64,000 nt of DNA. Origin: an uncultured Planctomycetaceae bacterium. Lineage in GTDB: Bacteria > Planctomycetota > Planctomycetia > Pirellulales > Pirellulaceae. Positions within the stretch are counted from its first letter, which is position 1, and every line of letters starts with the position of its first letter. A model generated the notes under the pieces. It saw only the letters and a list, made by a program, of their open reading frames with translations. It did not search any database and had not been told where the DNA came from. Positions 36,179 to 45,949 of the stretch are shown piece by piece. The stretch spans positions 1 to 64,000 of the forward strand of contig CALMEE010000128.1 in the NCBI GenBank assembly GCA_937862885.1, given 5' to 3'. Both the position numbers and the translations under genes were made by a program.

Positions 36179-37378
36179 ATGGGCGCTACAGTCAACACGA
36201 TTTTAGGTATTGCGTTTTTCGTCGTCGGTTTAGCCGCCACGCTCTTGATGTACCATCTGTGGGGCTATCCTTACGACAAAGAAAAACTCGAAAGTTCAGC
36301 GCCACGATCTTTGGTTAACGTCCATCGAATTTTGGGCTATACCTATGTTGGCATCTACGTCGTCTTAATGTGGCAGATGGTACCACGCATGTGGGAATAT
36401 CAAATTGAACTCCCCGCGCGGACCGTTGTTCATTTAACGCTGGGGATGGTAATTGGCGCTATCTTGATCTTAAAACTTTCCATTGTTCAGTTCTTTCGGC
36501 ATCTGGAAGGGACACTGATACCGTTTCTGGGCACAACCTTGATGATCTGCACGTTTCTAGTGATCTTCTTGTCGGTACCATTTTCTCTACGTGAGAGCTA
36601 CTTGCGCAACCAAGCGTTGCCCAGCGGTTCACGCGAGGAAAGTTTACGACGCGTGAGTTTATTGCTGGAGGAAGCTGGCCAGGAAGATGCTGCCTTTCGT
36701 AGCGAATTGGCATCGACGCGAGGTTTGGAGGCCGGCCGCGCGGTGTTGTACAACCAATGCACAGGCTGCCATGACTTGCGGACAGTATTGGCGAAACCGC
36801 GAGCGGCCAAGAACTGGTGGTCGACAGTAAAACGAATGGCCGAGCGCAGTGACTTGCTCAGCCCCATTAGCGAGTTGCAACAGTGGCAGGTTACCGCTTA
36901 CCTGATTGCTATTTCTCCCGACTTGCAACGCTCCGTACAACTTCAGCGACGAGAACTGGCCAAAGCTGACGAAGCGCATAAAGCGATCGAACGCTTGATT
37001 GAACATGACGAAACGTCGCCAGTTCAGCGTCCGGCATCGCAGCCGCAAACGCAACCGGATCCTACTACTGAAGAAGAACAAACCGATAATGGTCAAACTG
37101 ACGTTGAACGGACGGAAACTCCAACTACCGATACGCCCCCCGCCCGTCGTCAAGAGTTAGGGCCACCGCCGCGCAACTATTCGGCAACGGTTGCCAAGTT
37201 TCTTTACGAAAGCAAGTGCTCACAATGTCATGCTTTGTCAACGGTTACGGATTACACCTACACAAGTCGAGAAAGTGTTGCCGATGTTTTGCAGAGGATG
37301 GTGTCGGAAGGTTTTGAAGCAAATGAGCGTGAACTGGAATTCTTGGAATATTACTTGACGCAAACGCTGGTCAAGTAG
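36179..37378 (+). CDS. Membrane protein with four-helix haem-b-like bundle and two cytochrome c domains
   Basis: A 399-residue protein. Four transmembrane segments lie at about 6-26, 51-69, 83-101 and 114-134. Histidines 49, 85 and 108 next to helices 2-4 recall membrane cytochrome b / b561-type bundles. A first CxxCH, CTGCH, is at 194-198 with a helical cytochrome c-like context (W213, TVKRMAERSDLLS). A Pro/Thr/Glu-rich linker (280-330) leads to a second CxxCH, CSQCH, at 347-351. It probably passes electrons between the quinone or periplasm side and a soluble partner, which is inference. GAGGAG 9 bases before the ATG supports the start. It follows the ABC operon by 160 bases but is unlikely to be part of it. 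Confidence 0.8.
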   Translation: MGATVNTILGIAFFVVGLAATLLMYHLWGYPYDKEKLESSAPRSLVNVHRILGYTYVGIYVVLMWQMVPRMWEYQIELPARTVVHLTLGMVIGAILILKLSIVQFFRHLEGTLIPFLGTTLMICTFLVIFLSVPFSLRESYLRNQALPSGSREESLRRVSLLLEEAGQEDAAFRSELASTRGLEAGRAVLYNQCTGCHDLRTVLAKPRAAKNWWSTVKRMAERSDLLSPISELQQWQVTAYLIAISPDLQRSVQLQRRELAKADEAHKAIERLIEHDETSPVQRPASQPQTQPDPTTEEEQTDNGQTDVERTETPTTDTPPARRQELGPPPRNYSATVAKFLYESKCSQCHALSTVTDYTYTSRESVADVLQRMVSEGFEANERELEFLEYYLTQTLVK

Positions 37379-37503
37379 TCCATAGCCGACTCAATTCATT
37401 GGAGACTAATGTTCAATGCCCCTCAATGAGCTGTAATTTGAGGTTCAAACAACTAGAGTTCCGCCAGCAACCTGAAGTGCACTCATCGACGGACCTGCGG
37501 GAA

Positions 37504-37995
37504 CTAGACATCCCATGCATCAAGTTGCTGTTTGGTCAGGTAACAAGTTAGCCATTGCGATTCAATTTGTGCTCCGTATTGCAGATAGAAATCGATGGCC
37601 GGTTGGTTCCAATCGAGGACCTGCCAAAACAATCCCTGGCAGTTTTCCTGTTTTGCTTTGGACACTGTTTGCTCAAACAGTTTTTTTCCGATTCCGCGGC
37701 CGCGCGCGGATTCTGTGACAACAAGATCTTCCAAATAAAGGCATCTCCCGCGCCACGTCGAATAGCGATAGTAATAAATTGCCATGCCGACGACTTGTTG
37801 GGACAGTTCTGCCACGAATGAGCCGAAAACCGGATTGTCGCCGAAACCGTCACGCAGCATAGACGCTTGCGTGGCTTTAACCGCGTGCGGCTCGCGTTCG
37901 AAGGTAGCAAGCTCTTGAATCAATTCAAGTAAACGAGGAATGTCGGATACTTCACCCGGACGAATCATCACAGTCGTGGGTTCCACTTCGCACAT
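37504..37995 (-). CDS. GNAT family N-acetyltransferase
   Basis: A 163-residue acetyltransferase, close in layout to spermidine/diamine N-acetyltransferases. MIRPGEVSDIPRLLELIQELATFE is the N-terminal strand-helix. LYLEDLVVTESARGRGIGKKLFEQ carries the acetyl-CoA loop R-G-R-G-I-G at residues 98-103, and FWQVLDWNQPAIDFYLQYGAQ is the conserved C-terminal block. It transfers acetyl from acetyl-CoA to an amine; the substrate is not predictable. Met10 (MIRPGE) is a possible alternative start. It starts just 9 bases after the glgX stop on the same strand, so the two are probably cotranscribed. Confidence 0.9.
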   Translation of the reverse strand: MCEVEPTTVMIRPGEVSDIPRLLELIQELATFEREPHAVKATQASMLRDGFGDNPVFGSFVAELSQQVVGMAIYYYRYSTWRGRCLYLEDLVVTESARGRGIGKKLFEQTVSKAKQENCQGLFWQVLDWNQPAIDFYLQYGAQIESQWLTCYLTKQQLDAWDV

Positions 37996-38004
37996 TGAGT
38001 TTGC

Positions 38005-40083
38005 TTAGCCGAAACGGGACCAATAAACGCACATCGATCGAGCTTGCAAAATTCGTTGTCCAGTTTCAGAAAACAAAGGACCCGACCGCGATTCATAGAT
38101 GTCATCAGGTGACTTCGCACTGGTATCTAAGAATAGATGCCATTTCTTACGCTTGACAATTGAGGGCACAGCAAATGGAACATCTTGTGTAGACGGATTG
38201 AGCATCAGCAACAAGTCATCGCCTTCTGAACCCTTTTCAGCACTTGGCGGCGCGATGAACAAACACGTCATCGGCAAAGATGCCTCTTGCCAGTTGATAT
38301 TACCCCCCCCAGGACTAAACCACGAAACGTCAGGAAGATTGCGGCTTGCCTGTAATCCCCCAGTGAGGAATTGTGTTTGCCGGACCGTTGACTGTTGCCG
38401 TCGAAAACGCATGAGGGCCGAACAAAAGCGTACCAGTTCCGTATTCGAATCAACAAGACTCCAGTCAAACCAACTGATTTCGTTGTCCTGGCAATAGGCG
38501 TTATTGTTTCCCATTTGCGTGCGTCGGCATTCGTCTCCCGAAACGATCATGGGAACGCCTTGGCTGAGCAACAAGGTGGACATCAGGTTTTTGATTTGCC
38601 TGAGGCGGATAAGATCTATCTCAATATCATCGGTTGGTCCTTCAACGCCGTAGTTTTCACTATGGTTGTTGTTTTCGCCATCTCCGTTGTTTTCGCCATT
38701 GGCCCAGTTATGCTTTTCGCGATAACTCACGAGATCATTCATGGTAAAACCGTCGTGTGACGTGATGAAATTGATGCTGCAATATGGCGCTCGATTGCCG
38801 TTCTGATAGAGATCGGCTGAGCCGGCCAGTCGAGTCGCCAACGCGCCTCGCATCCCAGCATCCCCACGCCAGTACCGGCGCACATCATCACGAAAACGAC
38901 CATTCCACTCGGCCCATCGCAAATCGCCGAACGATCCGACCTGGTACGCACCAGCTGCATCCCAAGCCTCCGCAATGATTTTTGTGTCGCGTAGCAACGG
39001 ATCCTCACCAATTAATTCAACCAGAGGCGGATTCGCGATTAAATTTCCCGAGCGGTCTCGGCTCAGAATTGATGCCAAGTCAAATCGAAATCCATCGACA
39101 TGGTAGTTATGGACCCAATTTCGAAGGCAATTGAAAATTAGTTCGCGGACAACGGGGTGATTTCCATTGACGGTATTCCCGCAACCGGAAAAATTCTTGT
39201 ACAAGCTGCGATCGTTTTCCAGCATGTAATAAATGCTGTTGTCCAAGCCCTTGAAACTAAGAGTTGGTCCGAGATGATTGCCTTCGCAAGTATGATTGAA
39301 GACAACGTCCAGAATGACCTCGATCCCTGCGGCGTGCAACGCCTTCACCATCTGCTTGAACTCATGCACTTGGGCGCCGGGTCTGGTGCTGGCTGCATAA
39401 CCTCGATGGGGAGCAAAAAAACTCAGCGGATCGTATCCCCAATAATTTTCTTGGCCCCCCACGCCTCCTTTGGCGCCGTCGATGGGAAACTCGTGCACGG
39501 GCATGAGTTCGACTGCGGTAACACCCAGCGATTTTAAATATGGAATCTTCTCGATGATGCCCAGGTAGGTTCCAGGATGCTCGACCTTGCTTGACGGATG
39601 TCGTGTGAAACCCTTAACGTGCATTTCGTAAATGATGGTCTCGGAGAGGTCGCGACGAATGTGCCGGTCTCCTTCCCAATCGAAAAAGTCATCAACGACT
39701 ACGCATTTGGGTGGTCGAACAAGATTATCCCGCCCAGTCTGAAATACTCCCGCTAGCGCTTTAGCATAGGGATCGATCAGGCGTGCTGTCGGGTCGAAAC
39801 GATGTCCATTGCTGGGATCGTAAGGACCGGACGCCTGGAAATGATACAATTTGCCTGGACCGATATCTGGCAAGAAGATGCTCCAGATATCGCCCCACCG
39901 ATCACTACGTCGATTGAACTCGATGATTTCATTTGGTTCGAGATCATCCAGTTTATCGTACAAGAGTAACCGCATTTCAGAGGCGTTACGACTGAATACA
40001 ATAAACTGCGTGCCACCGTCATGAACAACGGCACCATAGGGCAGCACATGCGTGAATTGAAATCCTGGATGGGTGTGAGGCAT
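38005..40083 (-). CDS. glgX: Glycogen debranching enzyme, GlgX-type
   Basis: About 692 residues, normal for GlgX. An N-terminal CBM48 domain (about 5-110) precedes the GH13 barrel. The four GH13 regions are seen: DVVFNHT (region I), GFRFDLASIL with the nucleophile Asp (II), IAEAWDAAGAYQVG with the acid/base Glu (III) and FITSHDG (IV), plus the NWANGENNGDGENNNHSENYG loop typical of GlgX/isoamylase. It hydrolyses alpha-1,6 branches of phosphorylase-limit glycogen in the cytosol. The frame opens at TTG 40095, but ATG 40081-40083 (MPHTHPGF) looks like the natural start; no clear Shine-Dalgarno. A GNAT gene follows 9 bases downstream. Confidence 0.94.
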   Translation of the reverse strand: MPHTHPGFQFTHVLPYGAVVHDGGTQFIVFSRNASEMRLLLYDKLDDLEPNEIIEFNRRSDRWGDIWSIFLPDIGPGKLYHFQASGPYDPSNGHRFDPTARLIDPYAKALAGVFQTGRDNLVRPPKCVVVDDFFDWEGDRHIRRDLSETIIYEMHVKGFTRHPSSKVEHPGTYLGIIEKIPYLKSLGVTAVELMPVHEFPIDGAKGGVGGQENYWGYDPLSFFAPHRGYAASTRPGAQVHEFKQMVKALHAAGIEVILDVVFNHTCEGNHLGPTLSFKGLDNSIYYMLENDRSLYKNFSGCGNTVNGNHPVVRELIFNCLRNWVHNYHVDGFRFDLASILSRDRSGNLIANPPLVELIGEDPLLRDTKIIAEAWDAAGAYQVGSFGDLRWAEWNGRFRDDVRRYWRGDAGMRGALATRLAGSADLYQNGNRAPYCSINFITSHDGFTMNDLVSYREKHNWANGENNGDGENNNHSENYGVEGPTDDIEIDLIRLRQIKNLMSTLLLSQGVPMIVSGDECRRTQMGNNNAYCQDNEISWFDWSLVDSNTELVRFCSALMRFRRQQSTVRQTQFLTGGLQASRNLPDVSWFSPGGGNINWQEASLPMTCLFIAPPSAEKGSEGDDLLLMLNPSTQDVPFAVPSIVKRKKWHLFLDTSAKSPDDIYESRSGPLFSETGQRILQARSMCVYWSRFG

Positions 40084-40095
40084 TATTTTTAGCAA

Positions 40096-40428
40096 CGCTC
40101 AACATCTCCTAGCATTGAGTTTGGGGCGGACGAACTACTGACGCTTAATGAAAAACCGTATCACGTTGCCAAGAGATTGGGTTCGAAATTTGTAAGAAAA
40201 CGATGTTTTTGCAAAGGATGGATACGCAAATTGACCGATTTCACAATTTCATAAACTAGTTAAACTATTTGAATTATAGAGAACTTTTAGGGGTTAAGCG
40301 GCGGTCCCTCTTCTGCGGAACAAATTTTGTTGATTTATCCGAAAAAAACGCAGTGCGAATGTCTTTCTTCATCATAAAAACCTCAATAACTGATTATTTG
40401 GTCGCGTAGTCGGCGGCTCAGCATTCAA
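40096..40428. other. 333-base AT-rich divergent region
   Basis: The region separates leftward glgX from rightward purM. It is AT-rich around 40190-40290. A TTGACC at 40231-40236 could be a -35 element but no good -10 follows at 16-18 bases. No PurR-type operator or riboswitch is recognised. Confidence 0.45.
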
Positions 40429-41520
40429 GTGAATAATTCCGAAACAGAGCAAGAACCAACTTCCGGAGTTTCTTATCGAGATGCAGGCATTGATCTGGAC
40501 CTTTATCAACAGTCCATGGCTCGCTTACCACGGTTAATGCACCGCACCTATTCACCCCGTGTAATGAAATTAGATGGTGGCTTCGCCGGATTGTTTCGGC
40601 TGAATGAAAAGGTTGGTCTGTTCTCGCGTACTTACAGGGACCCAGTGTTGGTTTCTGGAACCGATGGTGTGGGGACTAAACTGAAGGTCGCTCAACTGAT
40701 GGGGCGGCATGATTCAGTCGGCATCGATTTGGTTGCTATGTGTGTTAACGATATCATTTGTTGTGGCGCTGAACCCTTGTTCTTCTTGGATTACGTGGCC
40801 ATGTCTCACGATGATCCAGAGTTGTTGGAACAGATCGTTTCTGGAATCAGCGATGGATGTCTCCAATCTGAAGCAGCGTTGCTGGGAGGCGAGACGGCCA
40901 TCATGCCAGATTTGTACCAGCGTGGCGATTACGACTTGGCTGGCTTCGCGGTGGGAGTTGTTGAAAAGAAAAACGTGATCGACGGAAAGCAAATTGGCGA
41001 GGGTGATGTGATCATTGGGTTGAAATCCAGTGGCTTTCATTCCAATGGCTACAGTTTGATTCGAAAAGCTGTGTTCGAGATTGGAAAATGTGCTTGCCAA
41101 GATCATGTCGCTAGCCTCGGTCGAACCATTGGTGAAACATTGCTGCAACCCACACGAATTTACGCGGTTGGCATTCGTAAAGTGTTACGACATTATCGAG
41201 TGAAAAATGTTGTGCATGGGATCGCCCACATCACCGGGGGCGGACTAGCGGAAAATATCGAGAGAATTTTGCCCGCAGACGTGGATATTCAGATCGATCA
41301 ATCCACTTGGTCGTGGCCTACCGAGTTCCAATGGTTACAGAAGCTTGGGCAAATTAAGACAGATGAAATGCAACGCGTCTTTAACTTGGGAATCGGGATG
41401 GTCCTTGTTGTCAGCCGCTACTACTCGGAGCAGATTCGGCGCATACTCACAGATTCCGGCTATGAAAATTTATTGATTGGCCAGGCAGTTCGCGGTAACG
41501 GCAAGGTCACAATTGGCTGA
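40429..41520 (+). CDS. purM: Phosphoribosylformylglycinamidine cyclo-ligase (AIR synthetase)
   Basis: A 363-residue cytosolic enzyme that closes the imidazole ring using ATP in de novo purine synthesis. The family blocks are clear: YRDAGIDLD at the N-terminus, [78 protein letters not shown] and [16 protein letters not shown]. Length is close to the usual 345. The start is GTG at 40429 with no good Shine-Dalgarno; the first about 15 residues look like a non-conserved extension. It stands alone on the plus strand and converges on the DUF1501 gene. Confidence 0.96.
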   Translation: MNNSETEQEPTSGVSYRDAGIDLDLYQQSMARLPRLMHRTYSPRVMKLDGGFAGLFRLNEKVGLFSRTYRDPVLVSGTDGVGTKLKVAQLMGRHDSVGIDLVAMCVNDIICCGAEPLFFLDYVAMSHDDPELLEQIVSGISDGCLQSEAALLGGETAIMPDLYQRGDYDLAGFAVGVVEKKNVIDGKQIGEGDVIIGLKSSGFHSNGYSLIRKAVFEIGKCACQDHVASLGRTIGETLLQPTRIYAVGIRKVLRHYRVKNVVHGIAHITGGGLAENIERILPADVDIQIDQSTWSWPTEFQWLQKLGQIKTDEMQRVFNLGIGMVLVVSRYYSEQIRRILTDSGYENLLIGQAVRGNGKVTIG

Positions 41521-41636
41521 GAGGCTGGTTTGAAAACTGGTGAAGATGAACTTGCGAGGTCGCTTTGCCAACTGGCTCAATCTGCCTCTAGTCTGCAATC
41601 CGCACGTTCGTATGGAGCAACTCGAATTGCCGTGAA

Positions 41637-42938
41637 TTATGCGAATAGCTCAAGTACTGGCTCACCCTTGTCGGCGACTCGGAATGGTCGCATTGAAGGG
41701 GAGTAGACTTCTTTATCTAGTGGAATTCCCAGCGCGTGAGCGATTGTCGCGTTGAAATCGGGAATTTCTACGGGTTGCGTGAGAATTTCACGTCCTTCTT
41801 TATCAGTCATGCCATGCCTGAATCCGCCTTTGACACCGCCTCCAGCCATCAGGCAGGTGAATGCTTGTGGATAATGGTTGCGGCCACTTCGGTCTTCGAC
41901 AATCGTTGGCGTGCGTCCGAACTCCGTTGCGAGTACGACCAAGGTCTCGTCCAACATGCCGCGAGATGTCAGGTCGGCAAGCAAGGCAGCCATTCCTTGA
42001 TCGAGGACCGCCCCTCGATTGCGAACCTGATTGAAATTGTCATTGTGCGTATCCCAGCCTCCGTGATCGATTTCGATGAAGCGAACGCCGTGTTCAACTA
42101 GTCGACGCGCGAGCAAGCATGCTTGTCCAAAAGAGTTTCGTCCGTAACGGTCACGAATTTCGGCAGATTCCTGGTTGAGATCGAAAGCCTTTAAATCTTC
42201 GCTTTTCATCAAACGCACTGCGTCATCATACATTTGAGCGTAGGCACGTGACAACTTATTGTCGTAACGTGCATTAAACGATTGGTTCATCAGTTCAACA
42301 CGTTGCAAGCGACGTGCCAATCGCGCGTCGCTTATATAACGCGGCAGACGACTGTTCTTTAAACCTTCTTCCGGATTCCCAATAGGCAACGCAGCAAATT
42401 GAGATTCGAGAAAGCCCCCGCCCAAGCCGGCGCTGTTGCCTCCGATTTTCACGTTGGCGGGTAGACTCGCATTGAGTTTTTCTAAATGGAAGGCGCTCCA
42501 TGCTCCGATGTCGGGATGCGAGACAGTACCTCTCATAACATAACTCGTGTGCATATAATATCGCCCCTGTTCATGGGCACCCTGCGTCGAGCGCATGCTG
42601 TTGATGATGGCAACTTTGTCCATCTGTTCAGCCATTCTGGGGAAATATTCACTGATTTGGATCCCCTCGACATTGGTCTTGATCGATTCCACGGGCCCTT
42701 GGGTTTCGGCACCTGGTTTCGTATCAAACGTGTCCAAATGGCTCATCCCGCCATTCATAAACAAGTAGATAACCGACTTTGCTTTGGCATCTTTAGACAA
42801 GCCTAAACCTGCCTGTTCAGCTGAGTGAGCAAGGTTGGAAAGTAAAGGCATGGCGCCTAGACCGAGAAATGATTTTGCCGCTCCGCAAACAAATGCTCGA
42901 CGAGAACAGGGGTCATTTCGTTGAAATGTTTTCTTCAT
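41637..42938 (-). CDS. DUF1501 domain-containing protein, Tat-exported
   Basis: A 433-residue protein. The N-terminus carries a twin-arginine signal, CSRRAFVCGAAKSFLGLGAMPLL. The mature DUF1501 fold (alkaline-phosphatase/sulfatase-like) has VIYLFMNGGMSHLDTFD, FVEHGVRFIEIDHGGWDTHND and VVLATEFGRTP motifs. DUF1501 proteins are abundant in planctomycetes and nearly always lie next to a DUF1549/DUF1553 gene, as here, with 39 bases between the genes. The biochemical role is unknown; the metal-site residues D, H and E visible in these motifs suggest a hydrolase-like fold. It is expected in the periplasm or at the membrane. Confidence 0.93.
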   Translation of the reverse strand: MKKTFQRNDPCSRRAFVCGAAKSFLGLGAMPLLSNLAHSAEQAGLGLSKDAKAKSVIYLFMNGGMSHLDTFDTKPGAETQGPVESIKTNVEGIQISEYFPRMAEQMDKVAIINSMRSTQGAHEQGRYYMHTSYVMRGTVSHPDIGAWSAFHLEKLNASLPANVKIGGNSAGLGGGFLESQFAALPIGNPEEGLKNSRLPRYISDARLARRLQRVELMNQSFNARYDNKLSRAYAQMYDDAVRLMKSEDLKAFDLNQESAEIRDRYGRNSFGQACLLARRLVEHGVRFIEIDHGGWDTHNDNFNQVRNRGAVLDQGMAALLADLTSRGMLDETLVVLATEFGRTPTIVEDRSGRNHYPQAFTCLMAGGGVKGGFRHGMTDKEGREILTQPVEIPDFNATIAHALGIPLDKEVYSPSMRPFRVADKGEPVLELFA

Positions 42939-42977
42939 GATTCGCCACTCATTCGTGATTTTGGATTTGAAACGCGT

Positions 42978-45200
42978 TTATTTGATGAAGATAAATTCGT
43001 TTGAGTTGCAAATTGTCCAAATCAAATCTGCAATTCCTTCGTTTGGATTCGCGTCGAGATCCTTTTGCCAAATTCTCAGTTCATCCGTTGATGGTCTGCG
43101 TTGCAGCATGGTGAGAAATGCCGTTTCAATTTTCTCAGCCGATTTATTGACACGATCAATATTCCTATTGAGTGCCGCTTGACGATTGCTGATCAACCTT
43201 TGTTCGACGTAGCCATTCATGAGTGATAAGACCTGCATCACCGAAGGCTCGACATTCGCATTCTCGATTTCTTCACGGTCAGATTGACCAAATTCGCGCA
43301 GGAAGTGACTTGCGGGCGCTGGCGATGGTAGTTCTGATGCGCGTGAAAACTCACGTCGGTTTTGAACCGGAAGTCGATCGATTAATTCTTGAAGTTCGAC
43401 GCGCCGTTCCTGTAATTCCTTAACTAAGCCCGGCTCATTAGCCCGATTCGCGCGGTCAATTGATCGATCAAGTCTCTCTAAACGACTAACAAGTTGACGA
43501 CGATCCTGATTCGGTTGGTTGGCGCGGTTGGCACGCGCGGCAAACGCTTCACGTCCGCCTTGTCCAACATCGCGGATCAGCGTCATTCGATCTTCAGCGG
43601 ACATATTTCTCAATCGGTCGAATACTTCGTAAATATCATTCGCGTCAAGTGCGTACGCCCGATATTGCTGGGGGAGTTCGGGTGTTGCACGCAAATCGAT
43701 ATCCTCGAACATCAACACAAGTAACGAGTCCCAAATCTGTTCGGCCGACATTCGCCGTACAACGGGTCCATTGAAATTGAAGTCCAGCGGATTAATAATG
43801 TCTTGGCCGTAACCTTCACTTTGATACGTCTGGGAGTTGTAAACGGCGCGCAAAAACTGTTTCAAATCGAAGTTCAAATCGACCATCGATTGCGTCAAAT
43901 AGCCCAACAGGGCTGGATTCGAGGCGACGGTGTTGTCTTCCAGGATATCTACTGGCTCAACCAACCCTAATCCCATCGCCTGTTTCCACATACGATTGGC
44001 GATGACCTGTGCAAAACGCGGATTGTCTGGAGATGTGATCCAATCCGCGAAAATTTGTCGAGACTTGATTGGGCGAGCGTTTGGTATCTGTTGTTGGCGT
44101 CGGGCGAGTTGCCGCGTTCTTTGCTGAGTGAGTCTCTCGCGGGGAACGTTCGGATTTAATGTCGGTTCATTGCCAAACATGGCTTTGGCTTTGATGATTT
44201 CGAATTCCTTGCCAACTTCGCCCATGAATCCTTCGGGCAAACGAGCTAGTCCTGTTCCAGAACCGAAAATACCCGTGCTCAGAAAGATGTTGACGCGTTG
44301 TAAGCTCTGTTGTTCACGTTGAGAAAGTGGTTCAGCAGAATCGCCCATGCGAGCCATCTGGTTCATACTTGGTCCCAACATACCCCGGTCGCGGTAACCG
44401 ATTCCGCCGGTGAAGGCAACCATTTCGAAGTATTGGCGTTGGGTCCATTTGTCGAACGGGTGATCATGACACTGGGCACATTCGAGCCGCGTGCCCAAAA
44501 AAACGCGCACCGTATTTGACATATTGTCTTCCGGCATCCCAAAATCGCGCAGATAATAGCCGACGGCCCCGTTACCTCGTTCTGCAAAATGCCCTTCGGA
44601 CGTCAGCAGTTCGCGAACGAACTGATCATAAGGTTTATTCGCCTCCAACGAGTCCTTGATGAAATCGATATAGGGTTGGCCAACCACGTTGTTTTGCAGC
44701 CTCGATTTAGCGCGAAATAAGTCTGCGAAGAAGTTGTACTGGCGACTAACGTATCCATAGGAATCAAGTAGCTGATCGATCAGCTCAGCCCGTTTGTTCG
44801 CGGAATTCGAATTAAAGAACTTTTCAGTTTCGCGTATGGTCGGAATTCGACCGACAATATCTAAATAGATACGACGTACGAATACATCATCACTGACCGT
44901 TGGATTAGGCGTTTCATTGTTCTTCGCCAATTGCTCTTCAACCAAAAGGTCAATCTGGTGGCTGATGGCCAACACCAACTCCCGCTCGACTTCACGAACT
45001 GAGCGCTGAGTCGTACGTGTGTACTCCTCCAGCGAGCCACCTTGTTCTGGCTTGTCCTCTGCAGTTGCATCTGCGCTTTGGACCAAGTGTGGTGAGGGAT
45101 GAACAAGGATCGCCAAAACACAGGTAAGAAGGAGTATGAAACTGCTTAACTTTGGGGAGAGTTGAAGCCTATTGTTGTACACCGTGTTCGTTGAAGTCAT
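42978..45200 (-). CDS. DUF1549 and DUF1553 domain-containing protein
   Basis: A 740-residue exported protein. A signal peptide spans about residues 15-35. DUF1549 follows at about 55-260, with DDVFVRRIYLDIVGRIPT and a LECAQCHDHPFDKW block whose CxxCH is a conserved family element. DUF1553 is at about 385-720, with FADWITSPDNPRFAQVIANRMW and FDLKQFLRAVYNSQTYQ. A central Arg/Asn/Glu-rich coiled segment, about 560-630, separates parts of DUF1553. The usual N-terminal PSC1 cytochrome domain is missing. The family is nearly restricted to planctomycetes and related bacteria, with unknown function; it is coupled to DUF1501 downstream. Confidence 0.92.
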   Translation of the reverse strand: MTSTNTVYNNRLQLSPKLSSFILLLTCVLAILVHPSPHLVQSADATAEDKPEQGGSLEEYTRTTQRSVREVERELVLAISHQIDLLVEEQLAKNNETPNPTVSDDVFVRRIYLDIVGRIPTIRETEKFFNSNSANKRAELIDQLLDSYGYVSRQYNFFADLFRAKSRLQNNVVGQPYIDFIKDSLEANKPYDQFVRELLTSEGHFAERGNGAVGYYLRDFGMPEDNMSNTVRVFLGTRLECAQCHDHPFDKWTQRQYFEMVAFTGGIGYRDRGMLGPSMNQMARMGDSAEPLSQREQQSLQRVNIFLSTGIFGSGTGLARLPEGFMGEVGKEFEIIKAKAMFGNEPTLNPNVPRERLTQQRTRQLARRQQQIPNARPIKSRQIFADWITSPDNPRFAQVIANRMWKQAMGLGLVEPVDILEDNTVASNPALLGYLTQSMVDLNFDLKQFLRAVYNSQTYQSEGYGQDIINPLDFNFNGPVVRRMSAEQIWDSLLVLMFEDIDLRATPELPQQYRAYALDANDIYEVFDRLRNMSAEDRMTLIRDVGQGGREAFAARANRANQPNQDRRQLVSRLERLDRSIDRANRANEPGLVKELQERRVELQELIDRLPVQNRREFSRASELPSPAPASHFLREFGQSDREEIENANVEPSVMQVLSLMNGYVEQRLISNRQAALNRNIDRVNKSAEKIETAFLTMLQRRPSTDELRIWQKDLDANPNEGIADLIWTICNSNEFIFIK

Positions 45201-45400
45201 TCCTAATGATCCTTTGGTTACTTAGTAAAATCATTGATCGGAATCTTGAAATTGAGTCGCCCGGAGCGACTGTACTTTCTCAGGGACCCAGCGATTCGTA
45301 GTTTGCTCAATCACTGCGTTGTATCGATGTCTTGCGCGAAACGCTTGGGTAAAAATTACGTAGAAGAGAACTCACCAAGCTCAACTTTGCATCATGCTCC

Positions 45401-45436
45401 ACATTCCAAGAACAACAAACATTCCAAGAACAACAA
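45401..45436. repeat. Two perfect tandem copies of an 18-base unit
   Basis: ACATTCCAAGAACAACAA occurs at 45401-45418 and again at 45419-45436, followed by AAC. A simple replication-slippage duplication is the default explanation. Confidence 0.75.
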
Positions 45437-45564
45437 ACGTTGAAGTTGAGACAACCAGTAGGTTTTGTAATCTGACGTCAATTCAGGCAAAAATTAACAA
45501 AATAAGTCTGGCGGCAGTTTCCGTTTAACAACCTGACAGGAACCAAAAACGCCTGCATGCAATA

Positions 45565-45598
45565 CTCAGACGCATTGACACCTTTAATCAGACGCATT
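45565..45598. promoter_or_regulatory. 12-base direct repeat spaced by 22 bases
   Basis: TCAGACGCATTG is at 45565-45576 and again at 45587-45598. The 22-base period is two helical turns, which would place two protein-binding sites on one DNA face. It lies about 370 bases ahead of the DUF1549/DUF1553 gene start and about 550 bases ahead of the caspase-like gene. Confidence 0.35.
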
Positions 45599-45913
45599 GC
45601 GAGAAATGGGAATGATGGCTCGCATTTCGCCAAGTTGTGCCAGAAAACTTACCGCCAGACCATCGAGTTTGCGAGGCAATGTCAAACTTCAAAATGCCTG
45701 TCGAATATGCGGTAGAGATGCGTACGTTAATCGCTTTATTCACTATTTTTCTTCATTTTACTACTTGAGGTGTGAATCGTTCGGAAAAACGTCCGTTTTT
45801 AGTCGGTTGAGACAAGAAATCTCACATTCGCCTCGCCAGAGAAGTCATTTTTCCGTTCGACAAGTTCGTCGTGAATGAACGCATTTCAACGGCATATTTT
45901 GGGAAAAAATATG

Positions 45914-45949
45914 AATTGGTTGATCCAATTATAGGCTAATTTCGCCTAT
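45914..45949. promoter_or_regulatory. Two directly adjacent inverted repeats
   Basis: AATTGG-N5-CCAATT (45914-45930) is followed without a gap by ATAGGC-N7-GCCTAT (45931-45949). Both have 6-base perfect arms. The pair lies about 200 bases ahead of the caspase-like gene start. It may form two hairpins in a leader RNA or be twin operator sites. Confidence 0.35.

Noticed and set aside
45597..45878. Plus-strand frame of 93 codons upstream of the caspase-like gene
   Set aside because: Composition is unlike proteins (Arg/Ser/Phe mixtures), with no start signal or homology signs.
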